Source of the DNA: Cryomorphaceae bacterium
GTDB taxonomy: Bacteria; Bacteroidota; Bacteroidia; Flavobacteriales_D; Crocinitomicaceae
DNA length: 6,234 nucleotides
Direction: 5' to 3'
Assembly: GCA_027485365.1 (NCBI GenBank)
Contig: JAIXRD010000076.1
Span: 1-6,234, forward strand
A model generated the notes under the pieces. The model was not told where the DNA came from. It saw only the letters and a list, made by a program, of their open reading frames with translations, and searched no databases. The translations under genes and the position numbers were made by a program. Of this stretch, positions 6,203 to 6,234 are shown one piece after another (the stretch's first letter is position 1; every line of letters begins with the position of its first letter).

Positions 6203-6234
6203 TGAATCAGTAGTTAAGATCGTAAAATGTCTTA

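Noticed and set aside
6207..6234. Possible end of an upstream minus-strand gene (KTFYDLNY then TGA at 6207-6209)
   Set aside because: Only eight codons are in the window; open frames this short occur by chance and a second frame is also open here.

Overview
The window looks like chromosomal DNA from a member of the Bacteroidota. The evidence is a MurF-alanine racemase fusion next to thymidine kinase, a bactofilin followed by an AtpZ-type gene, AT-rich composition, no clear Shine-Dalgarno sequences, and TAnnTTTG-type promoter motifs. The genus cannot be told. Coding density is very high. I see no RNA gene, CRISPR array, insertion sequence or phage gene. Apart from one 109-base divergent intergenic region, no gap between genes exceeds about 40 bases.

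Left block, minus strand, read from 3168 down to 1. A type II thymidine kinase comes first. It overlaps by 4 bases a 754-residue MurF-Alr fusion that starts at TTG. This is followed after 37 bases by the N-terminal 98 residues of a helix-turn-helix protein, which starts at GTG and runs off the left edge. These genes link thymidine salvage with supply of D-alanine and the last cytoplasmic step of UDP-MurNAc-pentapeptide synthesis. The MurF half appears degenerate around its central metal and carbamyl-lysine motifs, whereas the Alr half keeps all its key residues.

Middle block, plus strand, 3278 to 5255. A 240-residue acidic protein of unknown function overlaps by 11 bases a secreted M28 zinc aminopeptidase. 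The region between this block and tk (3169-3277) holds a 16-base inverted repeat with one mismatch. Each arm contains TAAATTTG pointing toward the gene on its own side, which suggests a symmetric divergent promoter.

Right block, minus strand, read from 6202 down to 5229. A bactofilin, an AtpZ/AtpI-like two-helix protein and a four-helix membrane protein are packed with an 8-base overlap and a 1-base gap. The last gene overlaps the 3' end of the M28 peptidase tail-to-tail by 27 bases. In many Bacteroidota this kind of trio leads into atpB and the rest of the F-type ATP synthase operon; here it does not.

Nothing here is a clearly new system. The best leads are the apparently eroded MurF half, the mirror-image divergent promoter, and the ATP-synthase accessory genes detached from atpB.
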